64,000 bases of DNA from an uncultured Clostridia bacterium (GCA_937912025.1 CALDOZ010000051.1:11311-75310); one strand, 5' to 3'. Counted from the first letter of the stretch, positions 18,993-29,943 are shown. The notes: generated by a model not told the origin, from the letters alone. Translations and numbers: made by a program.

Positions 18993-19619
18993 TTATTTAG
19001 AGTACAATTCAACTATCATTTGCTCGTTAATTTGAGCGTCGATATCTTCTCTTACAGGAAGCGCAATAACTTTACCTTCGAGTTTATCAACGTTGAATTC
19101 AAGCCATTTAGGTAAGTTGTTAACTTTCTGAGTTTGTTTGAACGCTTCGAAATATTTGTTATCTTTCTTGTTTTCTTTAACTGCGATTACGTCGCCTACT
19201 TTAACTTGGAAAGATGCAATATCTACGTTTTTACCGTTTACGGTAAAGTGCGCGTGTGTAACAAGTTGACGAGCAGTAGTACGAGATGGAGCAAGTCCAA
19301 GTCTATATACTACGTTATCAAGTCTTCTTTCTAAGAGTGAAAGCATGTTTTCACCGGTAATACCTTTCATTCTATCAGCAGCTTCAAAGTAGCCACGGAA
19401 TTGTTTTTCAAGTACACCGTAAATTCTCTTAGTTTTTTGTTTTTCGCGTAATTGCATTCCGTATTCGGAAACTTTCTTTCTGTCTGCGCCGTGTTGACCA
19501 GGAGCTACAGGTCTTTTTTCAAACGGGCAAGACGTTTTATAACATTTTTCACCTTTTAAGAAGAGTTTGCATCCTTCTCTTCTACATAAACGACATTTTG
19601 CGTCTGTATATTTAGCCAT
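18993..19619 (-). CDS. rpsD: 30S ribosomal protein S4, zinc-binding form
   Basis: S4 nucleates assembly of the small subunit body. The 208-residue protein has an N-terminal cysteine cluster, CRLCRREGC and CYKTSC, which marks the zinc-binding (C+) version. The S4 RNA-binding domain follows, with [32 protein letters not shown]. It lies between rpsK and rpoA, and the 111-base gap to rpoA holds a GTAAGC/GCTTAC inverted repeat of unknown role. Confidence 0.97.
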   Translation of the reverse strand: MAKYTDAKCRLCRREGCKLFLKGEKCYKTSCPFEKRPVAPGQHGADRKKVSEYGMQLREKQKTKRIYGVLEKQFRGYFEAADRMKGITGENMLSLLERRLDNVVYRLGLAPSRTTARQLVTHAHFTVNGKNVDIASFQVKVGDVIAVKENKKDNKYFEAFKQTQKVNNLPKWLEFNVDKLEGKVIALPVREDIDAQINEQMIVELYSK

Positions 19620-19633
19620 TTCTTATACCTCCA

Positions 19634-20023
19634 TTATACTCTACGGCGTTTTGGTGGACGGCATCCGTTGTGTGGAATTGGAGAAACGTCTTTAATCAAA
19701 GTAACGTCTACTCCGCATACGCCCAATGCTCTAATTGCAGATTCTCTACCTTGACCAGGACCTTTAACGTATACTTCTGCCGTTCTAAGTCCGTGTTCCA
19801 TAGCCGCTTTTACTGCAACTTCTGCTGCCTGTTGAGCAGCAAATGGAGTACTTTTTCTTGAACCTCTGTAACCGAGTGCGCCTGCGCTTGATTGTACGAT
19901 TGCATTACCGTTCATATCAGTTACGGTAACGATAGTATTGTTGAATGAAGATTGAATGTGAACTTGACCTTTATCAACCTTTTTTAATTCTTTACGTCTT
20001 TTAGGTGCATTAGCTTTAGCCAT
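19634..20023 (-). CDS. rpsK: 30S ribosomal protein S11
   Basis: S11 lies on the platform of the small subunit. The 129-residue sequence has [20 protein letters not shown], the family motif [29 protein letters not shown] and the C-terminal [15 protein letters not shown]. Length is normal. It lies between rpsM and rpsD in the alpha cluster. Confidence 0.98.
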   Translation of the reverse strand: MAKANAPKRRKELKKVDKGQVHIQSSFNNTIVTVTDMNGNAIVQSSAGALGYRGSRKSTPFAAQQAAEVAVKAAMEHGLRTAEVYVKGPGQGRESAIRALGVCGVDVTLIKDVSPIPHNGCRPPKRRRV

Positions 20024-20041
20024 TTATCTTTCCTCCTTCAA

Positions 20042-20419
20042 TTACTTACCTGCAGTCTTCTTCTTCGCAACGGTACGACGAGGACCTTTACGTGTTCTTG
20101 CATTTCTCTTAGAACTTTGACCTCTTACAGGAAGGCCTTTTCTGTGTCTAACGCCACGGAAACAACCAATTTCCATAAGTCTTTTAATGTTAAGGTTAAC
20201 TTCTGAACGGAGTTCACCTTCAACCTTAATGTTACGGTCGATATATTCTCTAAGTTTAGAAACGTCTTCTTCTGTTAAATCTTTAACTCTTGTATCAGGA
20301 TTGATACCAGTTTCTTTTAAAATTTTAGCTGCTGTTGGTCTACCGATACCATAAATATAGGTGATACCGATTTCAACGCGCTTTTCTCTAGGTAAATCTA
20401 CACCGGCAATACGAGCCAT
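20042..20419 (-). CDS. rpsM: 30S ribosomal protein S13
   Basis: S13 contacts tRNA and the large subunit at the head of the small subunit. The 125-residue protein begins [30 protein letters not shown] sequence (here with GITYIYGIG) and ends in a basic tail with [20 protein letters not shown]. Length is normal. AGGT precedes the ATG. Confidence 0.98.
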   Translation of the reverse strand: MARIAGVDLPREKRVEIGITYIYGIGRPTAAKILKETGINPDTRVKDLTEEDVSKLREYIDRNIKVEGELRSEVNLNIKRLMEIGCFRGVRHRKGLPVRGQSSKRNARTRKGPRRTVAKKKTAGK

Positions 20420-20506
20420 TTTATTAAACCTCCAAATTATTTTTCAAATAATTATTTTTATATTTTTGTGTTTGCCTTTTATAAGGCTTTGGTTTGTAAG
20501 AAGTAA

Positions 20507-20623
20507 TTAACCTTGACGTTGTTTGTGGTTTTTGTTTTTAGAACAAATAACCATAACTTTGCCTTCTCTTTTAATGACTCTGCATTTGTCGCACATAGGT
20601 TTTACTGATGGTCTTACTTTCAT
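20507..20623 (-). CDS. rpmJ: 50S ribosomal protein L36, zinc-binding form
   Basis: This 38-residue protein starts [14 protein letters not shown] and ends [10 protein letters not shown]. The cysteine motif CDKC with a later Cys and His makes it the zinc-ribbon L36. AGGAG lies just upstream of the ATG at 20623. It lies at the usual place between infA and rpsM. Confidence 0.97.
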   Translation of the reverse strand: MKVRPSVKPMCDKCRVIKREGKVMVICSKNKNHKQRQG

Positions 20624-20662
20624 TTTTTTATTCCTCCGATTAATTTTTGTTTATTAAACAAA

Positions 20663-20884
20663 TTAGTTTTTACTGCGCCATACTATTCTGCCTTTGGTTA
20701 AATCGTACGGACTCATTTCAATTTTTACACCGTCACCAGGAATAATTTTAATGTAATTCATTCTTAACTTTCCTGAAATGTACGCTGTTATAACGTATCC
20801 GTTTGACAACTTTACTTTAAAGTTTCCACTTGGAAGCGCTTCTAAAATAACGCCCTCGGCTTCAATAACGTCGTTCTTCGACAC
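20663..20884 (-). CDS. infA: Translation initiation factor IF-1
   Basis: This 73-residue OB-fold protein binds the ribosomal A site during initiation. It begins [20 protein letters not shown] and contains [21 protein letters not shown], all as expected. The 127-base gap upstream to map contains no further gene that I can find. Confidence 0.97.
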   Translation of the reverse strand: MSKNDVIEAEGVILEALPSGNFKVKLSNGYVITAYISGKLRMNYIKIIPGDGVKIEMSPYDLTKGRIVWRSKN

Positions 20885-21011
20885 CGTAATACCTCCATAT
20901 TGTTTAATAAACTAAGCGTTTATGCTTACTATCGTTTTATATGCTTGCTTCTTCCTTAAGGCTTAAAGTTTACGCTTTACCACCAGCGTTTAGCATATAA
21001 TCTAATTTGCA

Positions 21012-21749
21012 TCAAAGCGTTAAAATTTCAACGCCGTTGTCTGTAATTACGACGGTATTTTCGTAATGCGCGGACGGTTTTTTATCACGCGTTATACAGT
21101 CCCACCCGTTTAAATCGACGTCATACGTTCCCATATTTACCATCGGTTCAATAGCGAGCGCCATATTGCGTTTTAATCTAATTCCTGTGCCTCGTCTTCC
21201 GAAATTAGGTACGTCAGGTTCTTCGTGAACGTGTCTACCTATTCCGTGCCCTACCATCTTTCTAACTACTGAAAATCCGTTTGCCTCTGCGTGAGTTTGA
21301 ATTTGATATCCAACGTCGCCGAGCGGACTTCCTATGCAAATGCCTTCAATACCCTTAAAGAAACACTCTTTAGTTACGTCTATGAGTTTTTTCTTCATTG
21401 GGTCAATTTTTCCAACGTATAAACTTCTTGCGGCGTCACCGTGAAATCCGTTTTTATTAACGCCGACGTCAACCGAAACAATTTCGCCTTCTTTTATAAC
21501 TCTATTACCCGGTATTCCGTGAACGACTTGCTCGTCAATAGAAATACAAGTCGATTTAGGAAAGCCGTATAAACCTAAAAATGAAGGTTTTGCTCCGCAA
21601 GAAATTATATAGTCGTGTATGATTTTATCGAGTTCGCCCGTTGTCATTCCCGCGGTTATCTTTTCTTCTGCAAGAAGTAAAGCATCGCGAAGAATTTTAC
21701 AAGGCTCTCTCATAAGTTCAATTTCTTTATCAGTTTTAACGTGTATCAT
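21012..21749 (-). CDS. map: Methionine aminopeptidase, type I
   Basis: It removes the N-terminal methionine from new proteins. The 245-residue pita-bread fold shows metal ligands in VSVDVGVNKNGFHGDAARS (two Asp), GHGIGRHVHEEP (His), LAIEPM (Glu) and HYENTVVI (Glu). No N-terminal zinc extension is present. It starts one base after the stop of adk. Confidence 0.97.
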   Translation of the reverse strand: MIHVKTDKEIELMREPCKILRDALLLAEEKITAGMTTGELDKIIHDYIISCGAKPSFLGLYGFPKSTCISIDEQVVHGIPGNRVIKEGEIVSVDVGVNKNGFHGDAARSLYVGKIDPMKKKLIDVTKECFFKGIEGICIGSPLGDVGYQIQTHAEANGFSVVRKMVGHGIGRHVHEEPDVPNFGRRGTGIRLKRNMALAIEPMVNMGTYDVDLNGWDCITRDKKPSAHYENTVVITDNGVEILTL

Positions 21750-21750
21750 C

Positions 21751-22374
21751 TTAACCTAATTTTTGGCATATTTCAGCAAAAACTTCGTCAATTGATTTAT
21801 CGCCGTTAACCGTAACAATCTTACCCGCCTTAGTATAAAAATCAATAAGCGGTTGAGTTTGTTCGCTGTAAACGGCAAGGCGTTTGCCTACCGTTTCTTC
21901 ATTGTCGTCCGCCCTTTGAATAAGGTCGCCACCACAACGAGCGCAATCGGTTTTACCGTTTAAGAAATCAACGTGATACGATTCTCCACACTTACTACAA
22001 ACGCGTCTACCCGTAATTCTTTTTAAAAGTTTATTAAGGTCTACTGAAATGTTTACAACCTTTTCAACGTTTGTGAACTTATCAAGTTCTTCCGCTTGGA
22101 AAATATTTCTTGGAAAACCGTCAAGAAGATATCCTGCATTTTTGCAGTCTTCTTCGTTAAGTCTGTTCTTAACAATTTCTACCGTAACTTCATCGGGAAC
22201 GAGTTGACCTTTATCGATATACGATTTAGCAACTACGCCGATAGGAGTTTGCCCTTTAATATTTGCTCTAAAAATGTCTCCTGTCGAGATGTGAGGAATA
22301 TTGTACTTTTCAACAAGTTTTGTTGCTTGAGTACCTTTTCCCGCACCCGGCGCTCCAAGTAAAATTACGTTCAT
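21751..22374 (-). CDS. adk: Adenylate kinase with zinc-binding lid
   Basis: It interconverts ATP, ADP and AMP. The 207-residue protein has the P-loop [10 protein letters not shown] (residues 7-16), the DGFPR motif, and a lid with paired CSKC and CARC cysteines that bind a structural zinc. The gene is placed between secY and map as in most Firmicutes. The start codon is one base from the secY stop. Confidence 0.97.
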   Translation of the reverse strand: MNVILLGAPGAGKGTQATKLVEKYNIPHISTGDIFRANIKGQTPIGVVAKSYIDKGQLVPDEVTVEIVKNRLNEEDCKNAGYLLDGFPRNIFQAEELDKFTNVEKVVNISVDLNKLLKRITGRRVCSKCGESYHVDFLNGKTDCARCGGDLIQRADDNEETVGKRLAVYSEQTQPLIDFYTKAGKIVTVNGDKSIDEVFAEICQKLG

Positions 22375-22375
22375 A

Positions 22376-23698
22376 TTATTTCAAGAATCCTTTGTAGTTT
22401 TTCATCATTATTTGCGATTGAAGCGCCGTGTTAAATTCAAGGGCTACCGAAACCGCAATGAGCATACCAGTTGCCGTAAATGCGCCGTAACTTGCCGCGT
22501 CTATTGCTTTGAATAAAATCGCAGGAACAAGCGCGATAACAGCAAGGAAAATTGCGCCAAAAAGTGTAATTCTTCCGCTAATTTTCTTTAAGTATTCAGC
22601 AGTTGGTTTACCTGGGCGAATACCCATTATGAAACCACCGTTTTGTTGAATGCTCTTTGAAATATCGTCCGGATTGAATTGAATTGACGTATAGAAGTAC
22701 GCAAAGAATACTATGAGTAATGCAAGCACTACCATATATACCCACGAATCAGTTCCCATTACGCTTTGCCACCCAACTAAAGCATCTTCAAAACGGAATA
22801 AAGTCATTATAAGTTCAGGGAAACTTAAAATTGAGAATGCAAAGATAAGTGGAAGTACGCCGTTGCTGTTAACCTTGATAGGAATAACAGTTGATTGACC
22901 GCCGTACATTTTTTGACCTCTAATTTGCTTAGCGTATTGTACTGGAATTTTTCTTTCTGCAAGTTCTACGGTTACAATAAGCGTAAATACTAACACGATT
23001 GCAACTACCATTATTATAAGTTGCCAAAATTCCAAAAGTTGACCTTGTTGGTCACCTGCAGCGCCAATAGATTGAATCATGTTGATTACAGTTTGACCTG
23101 CAGTTGCTAAAATACCTGCAAAAATAAGGAGTGAAATTCCGTTAGAAACACCATAGTCGGTAATTCTTTCGCCTATCCACATCGTTATAACGGTACCTGC
23201 GGTGTAGAATAAAATTACTACAACGTAAGCAAGCCATTCTTGATTAAACAACATTTGAGCAAGTGTAGTTTTATCACCAGATGCCATAAGCACATCTTTA
23301 TAGTTTACAACTATACCAACCGATTGAATTATAGCAAGTAAAATTGTAAGATATCTTGTATACTGCGCAATCTTCTTTCTACCTTCTTCGCCTTGCTTTG
23401 AAAGTCTTTCAAGCGCGGGGATAGCAACCGCTAATAATTGAATTATAATTGACGCGTTGATGTACGGACCGATACCCATTGCAAACAACGTTCCTTGTTG
23501 AAGAGAACCACCCGTCATCATATTCATTATATTAAGGTAAGATAAACTGTTAATCGTAGCTTGGTCAATAAGCGAATCGCCTATGCCTGGAACTGGAATA
23601 TAACAGCCCAATCTGTAAATAAGAAGGAACAACAAAGTGTACCAAATCTTAACACGAATTTCTTTTACCTTAAACGCTTGTTTTAACGTTTCAAACAT
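22376..23698 (-). CDS. secY: Protein translocase subunit SecY
   Basis: SecY forms the protein-conducting channel of the plasma membrane. The 440-residue protein has ten hydrophobic segments and the signatures [35 protein letters not shown] and [15 protein letters not shown]. It is transcribed between rplO and adk. SecE is encoded in the other ribosomal cluster at 44452-44715. Confidence 0.98.
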   Translation of the reverse strand: MFETLKQAFKVKEIRVKIWYTLLFLLIYRLGCYIPVPGIGDSLIDQATINSLSYLNIMNMMTGGSLQQGTLFAMGIGPYINASIIIQLLAVAIPALERLSKQGEEGRKKIAQYTRYLTILLAIIQSVGIVVNYKDVLMASGDKTTLAQMLFNQEWLAYVVVILFYTAGTVITMWIGERITDYGVSNGISLLIFAGILATAGQTVINMIQSIGAAGDQQGQLLEFWQLIIMVVAIVLVFTLIVTVELAERKIPVQYAKQIRGQKMYGGQSTVIPIKVNSNGVLPLIFAFSILSFPELIMTLFRFEDALVGWQSVMGTDSWVYMVVLALLIVFFAYFYTSIQFNPDDISKSIQQNGGFIMGIRPGKPTAEYLKKISGRITLFGAIFLAVIALVPAILFKAIDAASYGAFTATGMLIAVSVALEFNTALQSQIMMKNYKGFLK

Positions 23699-23730
23699 TT
23701 TTTACCTCCGCTGGTTTTAAGTAAAGGCAA

Positions 23731-24177
23731 TTAAATTTCTTCTGCAGTTCCGCCGGCTTTTTCAATAGCCTCTTTTGCAGTTGCAGAGAACTTAGATGCT
23801 TTAACAGTAAGAGCAACGTTAAGTTCGCCTGTACCTAATACTTTAAGTCCTACGGCGTTTTTAACTTCTTTAATAAGACCTTCGCCGTAAAGGATATCCA
23901 TATCAACAACTGAACCTGCTTCAAAGTTAGCAAGTTGAGAAAGATTTACGATAGCGTAAACTTTTCTAAAATGATTGTTGAAACCTCTCTTTGGTAATCT
24001 ACGAGTAAGTGGCATTTGACCGCCTTCAAAGCCAGGTCTTACACCACCGCCACTTCTAGCCCATTGACCTTTGTGACCTTTACCACTCGTTTTGCCAAGA
24101 CCTGAACCAATACCACGGCCAAGTCTTTTTGATGATTTTCTGCTACCATCTGCTGGTTTTAAATTTTCAATTCTCAT
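23731..24177 (-). CDS. rplO: 50S ribosomal protein L15
   Basis: This 148-residue protein starts [20 protein letters not shown] and has the glycine-rich [18 protein letters not shown], then RLPKRGFNN. The start at 24177 is chosen because GAGAGG lies seven bases upstream. The next ATG upstream lacks such a site. Confidence 0.97.
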   Translation of the reverse strand: MRIENLKPADGSRKSSKRLGRGIGSGLGKTSGKGHKGQWARSGGGVRPGFEGGQMPLTRRLPKRGFNNHFRKVYAIVNLSQLANFEAGSVVDMDILYGEGLIKEVKNAVGLKVLGTGELNVALTVKASKFSATAKEAIEKAGGTAEEI

Positions 24178-24188
24178 AGTGTAACCTC

Positions 24189-24365
24189 TCAAACGTTTTC
24201 AACTTTTACAAGGTGAGAAACTACTTTGAGTTGACCTTGTAAAGTTGCGCAGTCGTTAAATTCTTTAGACTGACCGATTTTATGAAGGCCAAGAGCAGCA
24301 ACGGTATCTTTTTGTACTTTCGTGCAAGAAATAGTACTTTTAATTAAAGTTACTTTAACTTTCAT
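24189..24365 (-). CDS. rpmD: 50S ribosomal protein L30
   Basis: This 58-residue protein begins [20 protein letters not shown] and contains [16 protein letters not shown], the compact bacterial L30. The start at 24365 follows a GGAGG site. An ATG 33 bases upstream lies inside rpsE and is rejected. Confidence 0.95.
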   Translation of the reverse strand: MKVKVTLIKSTISCTKVQKDTVAALGLHKIGQSKEFNDCATLQGQLKVVSHLVKVENV

Positions 24366-24378
24366 TATTATACCCTCC

Positions 24379-24897
24379 TTAGCCCATAATCTCTTCAACG
24401 GATTTACCGCGAAGCGCTGCTACGTCTTCAACAGATTTAAGTCCGTAAAGACCTTCAAGTGCTGCCTTAACCATGTTGATTGGGTTAGTAGTACCGTGAG
24501 ATTTTGTTCTAATGTCTTTTACACCTGCTGCTTCCATTACGGCACGAACCGGACCACCGGCGATAACACCAGTACCTTCTTCAGCTGGAAGCATTACGAT
24601 AGAACCTCTACCAAATTTACCAACTGTTTCGTGAGAAATAGTTTTACCAACAAGCGCAATTTTACGCATTGATTTTTTTGCTTGAGCAGTTGCTTTATCG
24701 ATTGCTTCTGGAACTTCGTTCGCTTTACCCATACCGCAACCAACTCTGCCGTTTTCGTCACCAACTACTACTAAAGCGGCAAAACGCATTTTACGTCCAC
24801 CTTTTACTACTTTAGTTACGCGGTTAACAGCAATAAGCTTTTTGCAAAGACCGTCTTTTTCTTCTTGCTTTCTAGGAGCTTTATTATCTCTAGCCAT
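24379..24897 (-). CDS. rpsE: 30S ribosomal protein S5
   Basis: S5 takes part in decoding accuracy. The 172-residue protein has [34 protein letters not shown] and the C-terminal [16 protein letters not shown]. Length is normal. It lies between rplR and rpmD. Confidence 0.98.
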   Translation of the reverse strand: MARDNKAPRKQEEKDGLCKKLIAVNRVTKVVKGGRKMRFAALVVVGDENGRVGCGMGKANEVPEAIDKATAQAKKSMRKIALVGKTISHETVGKFGRGSIVMLPAEEGTGVIAGGPVRAVMEAAGVKDIRTKSHGTTNPINMVKAALEGLYGLKSVEDVAALRGKSVEEIMG

Positions 24898-24911
24898 AAT
24901 TTTACCTCCCC

Positions 24912-25280
24912 TTAGAATTTAAGTCCGGCTTCTCTTGCGCCGTCTGCTACACAAGCAACGCGACCTGTGTAAATGTAACCGCCTCTATCAAACACTACCG
25001 TATCAATTCCTTTTTCGATAGCGCGCTTAGCGATTTCTTGTCCTACTACTTTAGCAGCTTCTTTCTTAGTTAAGTCTTTAACCATTTCTGCTACGCTTTT
25101 TTCAACGGTTGAGCATGCGCAAAGAGTGTTGCCTGCTACGTCGTCAATGATTTGAGCGTAGATGTGATTAAGACTTCTGTAAACAGAGAGTCTTGGGCAA
25201 GCAGCAGTACCGCTTACTTTTTTACGAACTCTCGCATGTCTTTTCAATCTATCTGCATTTTTATCAATTTTAGATATCAT
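24912..25280 (-). CDS. rplR: 50S ribosomal protein L18
   Basis: L18 helps load 5S rRNA. The 122-residue protein starts [20 protein letters not shown], has the [19 protein letters not shown] core and ends [12 protein letters not shown]. Length and order in the spc cluster are normal. Confidence 0.98.
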   Translation of the reverse strand: MISKIDKNADRLKRHARVRKKVSGTAACPRLSVYRSLNHIYAQIIDDVAGNTLCACSTVEKSVAEMVKDLTKKEAAKVVGQEIAKRAIEKGIDTVVFDRGGYIYTGRVACVADGAREAGLKF

Positions 25281-25293
25281 ATCAGTTTACTCC

Positions 25294-25836
25294 TTACTTC
25301 GCAGTTTTACTACTTTCCTTACGTTCGATTACTTCATCGTTATAACGAATACCGTATCCGTGGTAAGGCTCAGGTTTTCTGATGGCTCTAATCTTAGCAG
25401 CCTCAGCGCCAACAAGTTCTTTACTAATACCTTTTACTACGATTTCAGTAGCTGAAGGACAAGAAAGTGTAATTCCGTCAACCGCTACGAATTCTACAGG
25501 GTGGCTTAAACCAACGTTTAACGTTACGTTTTTGCCGTTCATAGCAACTTTCCAACCAACACCGTTAACGATAAGTGTTTTTTGATATCCGTTTGTTACA
25601 CCGATTACCATTGCGTTGATAAGCGCTCTGTAAAGACCGTGTTTTGCTTTAGTTGTGTTTAATTCGTTAAATCTTGTAACAACAACTTCACCGTTTTCAA
25701 TATTGATGCCGATGTTTTTTACGTCGTAATCTTGTTTAAGTTCTCCAAGAGGACCTTTTACGATTACGAAACCATCAGCTGTTTTTACTTCTACGCCGGC
25801 AGGTAATTTAACAGGCGCTCTACCAATTCTTGACAT
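25294..25836 (-). CDS. rplF: 50S ribosomal protein L6
   Basis: This 180-residue protein has the two L6 domains. It starts MSRIGRAPVKLPAGVEV and ends with the conserved IRAIRKPEPYHGYGIRYNDE segment. L6 lies near the factor-binding site of the large subunit. GGAGG precedes the ATG. Confidence 0.98.
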   Translation of the reverse strand: MSRIGRAPVKLPAGVEVKTADGFVIVKGPLGELKQDYDVKNIGINIENGEVVVTRFNELNTTKAKHGLYRALINAMVIGVTNGYQKTLIVNGVGWKVAMNGKNVTLNVGLSHPVEFVAVDGITLSCPSATEIVVKGISKELVGAEAAKIRAIRKPEPYHGYGIRYNDEVIERKESSKTAK

Positions 25837-25848
25837 AGTGCTACCTCC

Positions 25849-26241
25849 TTACCAAACGTATGCAAGAACTTCGCCACCGTGGTTAGCTTTTCTTGCTTCT
25901 TTATCAGTCATTATTCCCTTAGGTGTAGAAATAATTGCTATACCAAGACCACCAAGAACTTTTGGTAATTCGTCGTGGCCAGCGTAAATTCTAAGACCTG
26001 GTTTAGATACTCTCTTAAGACCGTTAATAACTTTTTCTCCGTTAGGACCGTATTTAAGAGTAATGACTATTTTGCCTTGAACGCCGTCTTCAACAACGTC
26101 ATAAGCGGTAATATAACCTTCTTGTAAGAGAAGTCTGGCGATTTCTTTTTTGATATTGGATGCCGGAACTTCAACCGCGTCGTGTTTTACAACGAGAGCA
26201 TTTCTGATACGAGTGAGCATATCTGCTATTGGATCTGTCAT
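25849..26241 (-). CDS. rpsH: 30S ribosomal protein S8
   Basis: S8 binds 16S rRNA and, in many bacteria, also its own messenger. The 130-residue protein begins [20 protein letters not shown] and ends with [22 protein letters not shown]. The start at 26241 is preceded by AGGAGG. An upstream ATG is rejected because it would place this site inside the coding region. Confidence 0.97.
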   Translation of the reverse strand: MTDPIADMLTRIRNALVVKHDAVEVPASNIKKEIARLLLQEGYITAYDVVEDGVQGKIVITLKYGPNGEKVINGLKRVSKPGLRIYAGHDELPKVLGGLGIAIISTPKGIMTDKEARKANHGGEVLAYVW

Positions 26242-26258
26242 TCTATTTGTTCCTCCTT

Positions 26259-26444
26259 TTACCAACTAGACTTCTTAACACCGGGAATTTGTCCTTTATA
26301 AGCTAAATTTCTGAAGCATATACGACAAATACCGTACTTACGTAATACAGAATGTGGTCTACCACAAATACTGCATCTTGTATAAGCTCTCGTAGAGAAC
26401 TTAGGCGCTTTTTGCTGTTTATTTATCATTGCTTTTTTTGCCAT
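26259..26444 (-). CDS. rpsN: 30S ribosomal protein S14, zinc form
   Basis: This 61-residue S14 carries CSIC and CRIC, the four zinc ligands of the short (type Z) version. It ends [11 protein letters not shown] as expected. It is the only S14 seen here. Confidence 0.97.
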   Translation of the reverse strand: MAKKAMINKQQKAPKFSTRAYTRCSICGRPHSVLRKYGICRICFRNLAYKGQIPGVKKSSW

Positions 26445-26463
26445 GATCGTATATCTCCTTCAA

Positions 26464-27048
26464 TTAAGCCTTAAAAGGCATACCCATTGCTTTGAGTAAT
26501 TGATATGCTTCTTCATCTGTTTTTGCAGTAGTTACAAAGCAAATATCAAATCCTCTTACTTTTTCTACTTGATCGTACTGGATTTCAGGGAATATAAGTT
26601 GTTCCTTGATACCCATTGCGTAGTTACCTCTTCCATCGAAAGACTTATCAGGAACACCTTTAAAGTCTCTAACTCTTGGAAGCGCGATTGAAACGAATTT
26701 ATCAAAAAATTGATACATTCTTTCACCGCGAAGAGTAACTTTAATACCTACGTTCATACCTTCACGAACTTTGAAGTTCGCTACTGACTTTTTCGCTTTA
26801 GTAAGTACCGGTTTTTGACCTGCGATAAGCGCAAGTTCTTTTTCTACCGTTTGTACGCTCTTAGCATTGTCTTTAACGTCACCAAGACCACCGTTAATAG
26901 TGATTTTAACGAGTTTTGGAACTTGGTTAACGTTTTTATAGTTAAAGTGCTTCATAAGATATGGTACAACTTCTGTTTTGTACTGTTCTCTTACTCTACA
27001 TGTCGAATCGGTTGCAGTTACTTTAGCAACCTGAGTCTTTTCTGCCAT
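26464..27048 (-). CDS. rplE: 50S ribosomal protein L5
   Basis: L5 binds 5S rRNA and contacts P-site tRNA. The 194-residue sequence has [35 protein letters not shown] and [20 protein letters not shown]. An N-terminal addition of about 15 residues relative to the usual 179 precedes the conserved region. The ATG at 27048 has a GGAG site. Confidence 0.98.
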   Translation of the reverse strand: MAEKTQVAKVTATDSTCRVREQYKTEVVPYLMKHFNYKNVNQVPKLVKITINGGLGDVKDNAKSVQTVEKELALIAGQKPVLTKAKKSVANFKVREGMNVGIKVTLRGERMYQFFDKFVSIALPRVRDFKGVPDKSFDGRGNYAMGIKEQLIFPEIQYDQVEKVRGFDICFVTTAKTDEEAYQLLKAMGMPFKA

Positions 27049-27066
27049 AATATTTCTCCTTATTTA

Positions 27067-27588
27067 TTATGCTTCGGGCTGAGTTTCAGCTTTTTTCTTT
27101 GAAGCCTTTTTAACTTCGTTTACTGAAGTTTCTGACGTTTCATCAGTTTTTTTAGTTCTCTTTCTTGTAGTTTTCTTAGTTTCGGTTACTTCAGTTTCAG
27201 TTACTACTTCATCAGTTGTTGTTGATTTTTTAGTACTTCTTCTTGTAGTTTTTTTAGCAGGCTCTACTTTAGCAGGTTTTACGTCTAAAGATGCTTGACA
27301 TTTTTTACAAGTTCTTACTTTTTTACCTTCTACTTCAGAATAACCAACTCTCGTTGCTTTACCGCAAGTAGGACAAATTACTAATACGTTAGAAGCGTCG
27401 ATAGGACCTTCTTTTTTAATTTTAGTGCTTGTTTCTTGAGCAGTACGCGCTTTACGATTCTTTTCTTGAACGTTAACACCTTCTACAACGATTTTATTTG
27501 CTTTAGGCATAGCGGTTAAAACTTTGCCTGTTTTTTTAGCGTCTTTACCCGTTAAAACAACAACGGTATCATTTTTCTTAATCTTCAT
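27067..27588 (-). CDS. rplX: 50S ribosomal protein L24 with zinc ribbon and long charged tail
   Basis: Residues 1-105 are normal L24, with a KOW motif (MKIKKNDTVVVLTGKDAKKT, GKVLTAMPKANKIVVEGVNV). They include a CPTC and CKKC pair that could bind zinc. After residue 105 comes a tail of about 65 residues made almost only of K, T, E, R, S and V, with repeated TKKTTRKR-type units. The tail is in frame and ends at a normal stop. The usual length is about 105. The tail may be disordered and reach the solvent or rRNA near the tunnel exit, where L24 sits. Confidence 0.95.
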   Translation of the reverse strand: MKIKKNDTVVVLTGKDAKKTGKVLTAMPKANKIVVEGVNVQEKNRKARTAQETSTKIKKEGPIDASNVLVICPTCGKATRVGYSEVEGKKVRTCKKCQASLDVKPAKVEPAKKTTRRSTKKSTTTDEVVTETEVTETKKTTRKRTKKTDETSETSVNEVKKASKKKAETQPEA

Positions 27589-27598
27589 ATTGGTCTCC

Positions 27599-27967
27599 TT
27601 ACAACACTTCCGGAGCGAGAGAAATTATTTTCATAAAATCTCTTTCTCTGAGTTCTCTTGCAACAGGTCCAAAGATACGAGTGCCTCTAGGCTGTTTTTG
27701 GTTATCAATGATAACTGCTGCGTTGTCGTCAAATCTAATATGAGTTCCGTCAGGTCTTCTTAAACCTTTGGCACTTCTTACGATAACGGCTTTAACAACG
27801 TCACCTTTCTTAACCGTACCACCTGGAGTAGCGGTCTTAACGCTTGCAACGATAACATCGCCGATATTACCGAATCTTCTGAAGGAGCCGCCTAATACTC
27901 TAATACACATGATTTCTTTTGCGCCGCTATTATCAGCAACTTTTAATCTTGTTTGTGGCTGTATCAT
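27599..27967 (-). CDS. rplN: 50S ribosomal protein L14
   Basis: This 122-residue protein begins [20 protein letters not shown] and has [16 protein letters not shown] and [20 protein letters not shown]. It lies at the subunit interface. Length is normal. Confidence 0.98.
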   Translation of the reverse strand: MIQPQTRLKVADNSGAKEIMCIRVLGGSFRRFGNIGDVIVASVKTATPGGTVKKGDVVKAVIVRSAKGLRRPDGTHIRFDDNAAVIIDNQKQPRGTRIFGPVARELRERDFMKIISLAPEVL

Positions 27968-27982
27968 TCTTATCTCCTCCTA

Positions 27983-28237
27983 TTACTTAGCCTTTTCAAT
28001 AATTTCTGAAACTCTCCAGTTTTTAGACTTAGAAAGTTTTCTAGTTTCAACGATTCTTACTTTATCGCCTACACCACATTCATTATTCTCATCGTGCGCT
28101 TTGAATTTTACAGTTTTAGTAATTGTTTTCTTATAAAGTGGATGTTTCTTTTTGTCAACAACTTCAACTACAACCGTTTTATCCATTTTGTCAGACACAA
28201 CGAGTCCTACTCTTTCTTTTCTTAAATTTCTTTCCAT
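27983..28237 (-). CDS. rpsQ: 30S ribosomal protein S17
   Basis: This 84-residue OB-fold protein starts [20 protein letters not shown] and has [16 protein letters not shown] and [20 protein letters not shown]. It is a primary 16S rRNA binder. It is followed by rplN in the usual order. Confidence 0.97.
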   Translation of the reverse strand: MERNLRKERVGLVVSDKMDKTVVVEVVDKKKHPLYKKTITKTVKFKAHDENNECGVGDKVRIVETRKLSKSKNWRVSEIIEKAK

Positions 28238-28252
28238 TTTAGCACTCCTCCG

Positions 28253-28447
28253 TTACGCGTTAATTTCTCTTTCACGGATAATGGTTTTTACTCTTGCAAT
28301 ATCCTTTTTAACAGTTTTTAAAACGTTAGGATTTTCAAGTTGACCAGTAGCGTGACGGAAACGAAGGTTAAATAATTCTTCTTTTAAAGAACTAAGTTTA
28401 GCAACTAACTCGTCATTAGTCATTTCTTTTATTTCTTTTGCTTTCAT
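28253..28447 (-). CDS. rpmC: 50S ribosomal protein L29
   Basis: This 64-residue helical hairpin starts [20 protein letters not shown] and has [21 protein letters not shown]29 sits beside the tunnel exit. Its ATG overlaps the rplP stop by one base (TAATG), so translation is probably coupled. Confidence 0.97.
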   Translation of the reverse strand: MKAKEIKEMTNDELVAKLSSLKEELFNLRFRHATGQLENPNVLKTVKKDIARVKTIIREREINA

Positions 28448-28878
28448 TAACCTTCACCGCCTTCTTGTGGAATTTCTTTCTTCATAAATTTTGTTTTGAT
28501 AGGAAGTTTGTTGCCTGCAAGACGCATTGCTTCTCTTGCAACGTTTTCGCTAACACCAGCCATTTCAAACAAAACTCTACCCGGCTTAACTACCGCAACC
28601 CAATATTCAACTGAACCTTTACCTGAACCCATTCTTGTTTCAGCAGGTTTTTGAGTGATTGGTTTGTGTGGGAAAATATCAATCCAAACTTTACCGCCAC
28701 GTTTAATAAATCTTGTCATAGCAACACGGGCTGCTTCGATTTGGTTTGAAGTTATCCATGCAGGTTCCATAGCAACAAGACCGTATTGACCGTAAGCAAT
28801 CGTATTGCCTTTGTTAGCCTTACCAGTCATTCTGCCACGATGAACTCTTCTTCTTTTTACTCTTTTAGGCATCAACAT
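28447..28878 (-). CDS. rplP: 50S ribosomal protein L16
   Basis: This 143-residue protein has [58 protein letters not shown] and [16 protein letters not shown]. The first of two close ATGs is preferred. It matches the MLxPKRV start of the Firmicutes family and lies 12 bases from GGAGG, whereas the second lies 18 away. Confidence 0.97.
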   Translation of the reverse strand: MLMPKRVKRRRVHRGRMTGKANKGNTIAYGQYGLVAMEPAWITSNQIEAARVAMTRFIKRGGKVWIDIFPHKPITQKPAETRMGSGKGSVEYWVAVVKPGRVLFEMAGVSENVAREAMRLAGNKLPIKTKFMKKEIPQEGGEG

Positions 28879-28880
28879 AA

Positions 28881-29543
28881 TTAAGCTTCGCCTCCTTCGG
28901 TAACTTTCTTAGCTCCGAGAACTTCACCTTTATATACCCAAACTTTAATACCGATAATACCGAACGTAGTGTGTGCTTCAGCAAAACCGTAATCGATATC
29001 AGCGCGGAGCGTTTGAAGAGGAATTGAACCTTCATGGTATTGTTCAGAACGAGCAATTTCAGCGCCGTCAAGACGACCGCTTACCATAATTTTAATACCT
29101 TTAACGCCAAGTCTAGTTGCTCTCGAAATAGCTTGTTTCATACTTCTTCTGAAAGATGCTCTCTTTTCAAGTTGAGCTGCTACGTTTTCAGCAATAAGTT
29201 GAGCGTCGCAATCAGGTTTTTTAACTTCTACTATATTGATAGCGATTTGTTTACCTTTAGCGATTTTTACAAGACTGTTTTTCATAACTTCGATTTCAGC
29301 GCCTGCTTTACCAATAAGCACGCCAGGACGAGCTGTAAATACCGTTATAGCAATCTTGTTTGCCGCTCTTTCAATTCTAATTGAAGAAATTGCAGCTTGG
29401 AAGTATTGTTTTTTAATATAGTTTCTAATTTCGTAATCTTCTTTAAGATTTACAGAGAATGCTTTTTTATCAGCATACCATTGTGTATCCCAATCTTTAA
29501 TAATACCGACTCTTAAGCCGTGTGGATTAACTTTTTGTCCCAT
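28881..29543 (-). CDS. rpsC: 30S ribosomal protein S3
   Basis: S3 lines the mRNA entry site. The 220-residue protein starts [20 protein letters not shown], has a KH domain with [14 protein letters not shown], and has the C-terminal [20 protein letters not shown]. Length is normal. Confidence 0.98.
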   Translation of the reverse strand: MGQKVNPHGLRVGIIKDWDTQWYADKKAFSVNLKEDYEIRNYIKKQYFQAAISSIRIERAANKIAITVFTARPGVLIGKAGAEIEVMKNSLVKIAKGKQIAINIVEVKKPDCDAQLIAENVAAQLEKRASFRRSMKQAISRATRLGVKGIKIMVSGRLDGAEIARSEQYHEGSIPLQTLRADIDYGFAEAHTTFGIIGIKVWVYKGEVLGAKKVTEGGEA

Positions 29544-29553
29544 ATCATCCTCC

Positions 29554-29943
29554 TCACTTAGCCATTACATCAAGAATTACAGTGATGTGGCTGGTACGTT
29601 TCAAAATTCTGAATCCTCTACCGTGAGCCATAGGTCTCATTCTCTTAAGAGTAGGACCTTGGTCTGCATAACAAGCTGCAATCTTAAGATCGTCTTTATT
29701 CATACCAAGATTGTTTTCAGCATTTGCAACAGCAGAAAGAACTACTTTTTTGATTGGTTCTGCGCCTGCTTTAGAGGTGTTTTCTAAAATAGCAACTGCC
29801 TCGTTAACGCTTTTTCCTCTAATATTATCGAGTACGACTCTGACTTTGTATGGAGAAATTCTGATAAACTTAGCAACTGCTCTTGCTCTTTTATCTTTAT
29901 TTTCCTCAATACGTTGAGTCTTTAATTTCATATTTTTAGCCAT
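29554..29943 (-). CDS. rplV: 50S ribosomal protein L22
   Basis: L22 lines the exit tunnel. The 129-residue protein has an N-terminal extension of about 18 residues before the conserved [20 protein letters not shown]. The C-terminal [20 protein letters not shown] hairpin is intact. AAGGAG precedes the ATG. Confidence 0.97.
   Translation of the reverse strand: MAKNMKLKTQRIEENKDKRARAVAKFIRISPYKVRVVLDNIRGKSVNEAVAILENTSKAGAEPIKKVVLSAVANAENNLGMNKDDLKIAACYADQGPTLKRMRPMAHGRGFRILKRTSHITVILDVMAK

Noticed and set aside
27768..28136. Antisense ORFs inside the ribosomal cluster
   Set aside because: Several frames of 60-120 codons lie opposite rplN, rpsQ and others. They have no ribosome site or recognisable domain and are explained by codon bias of the real genes.
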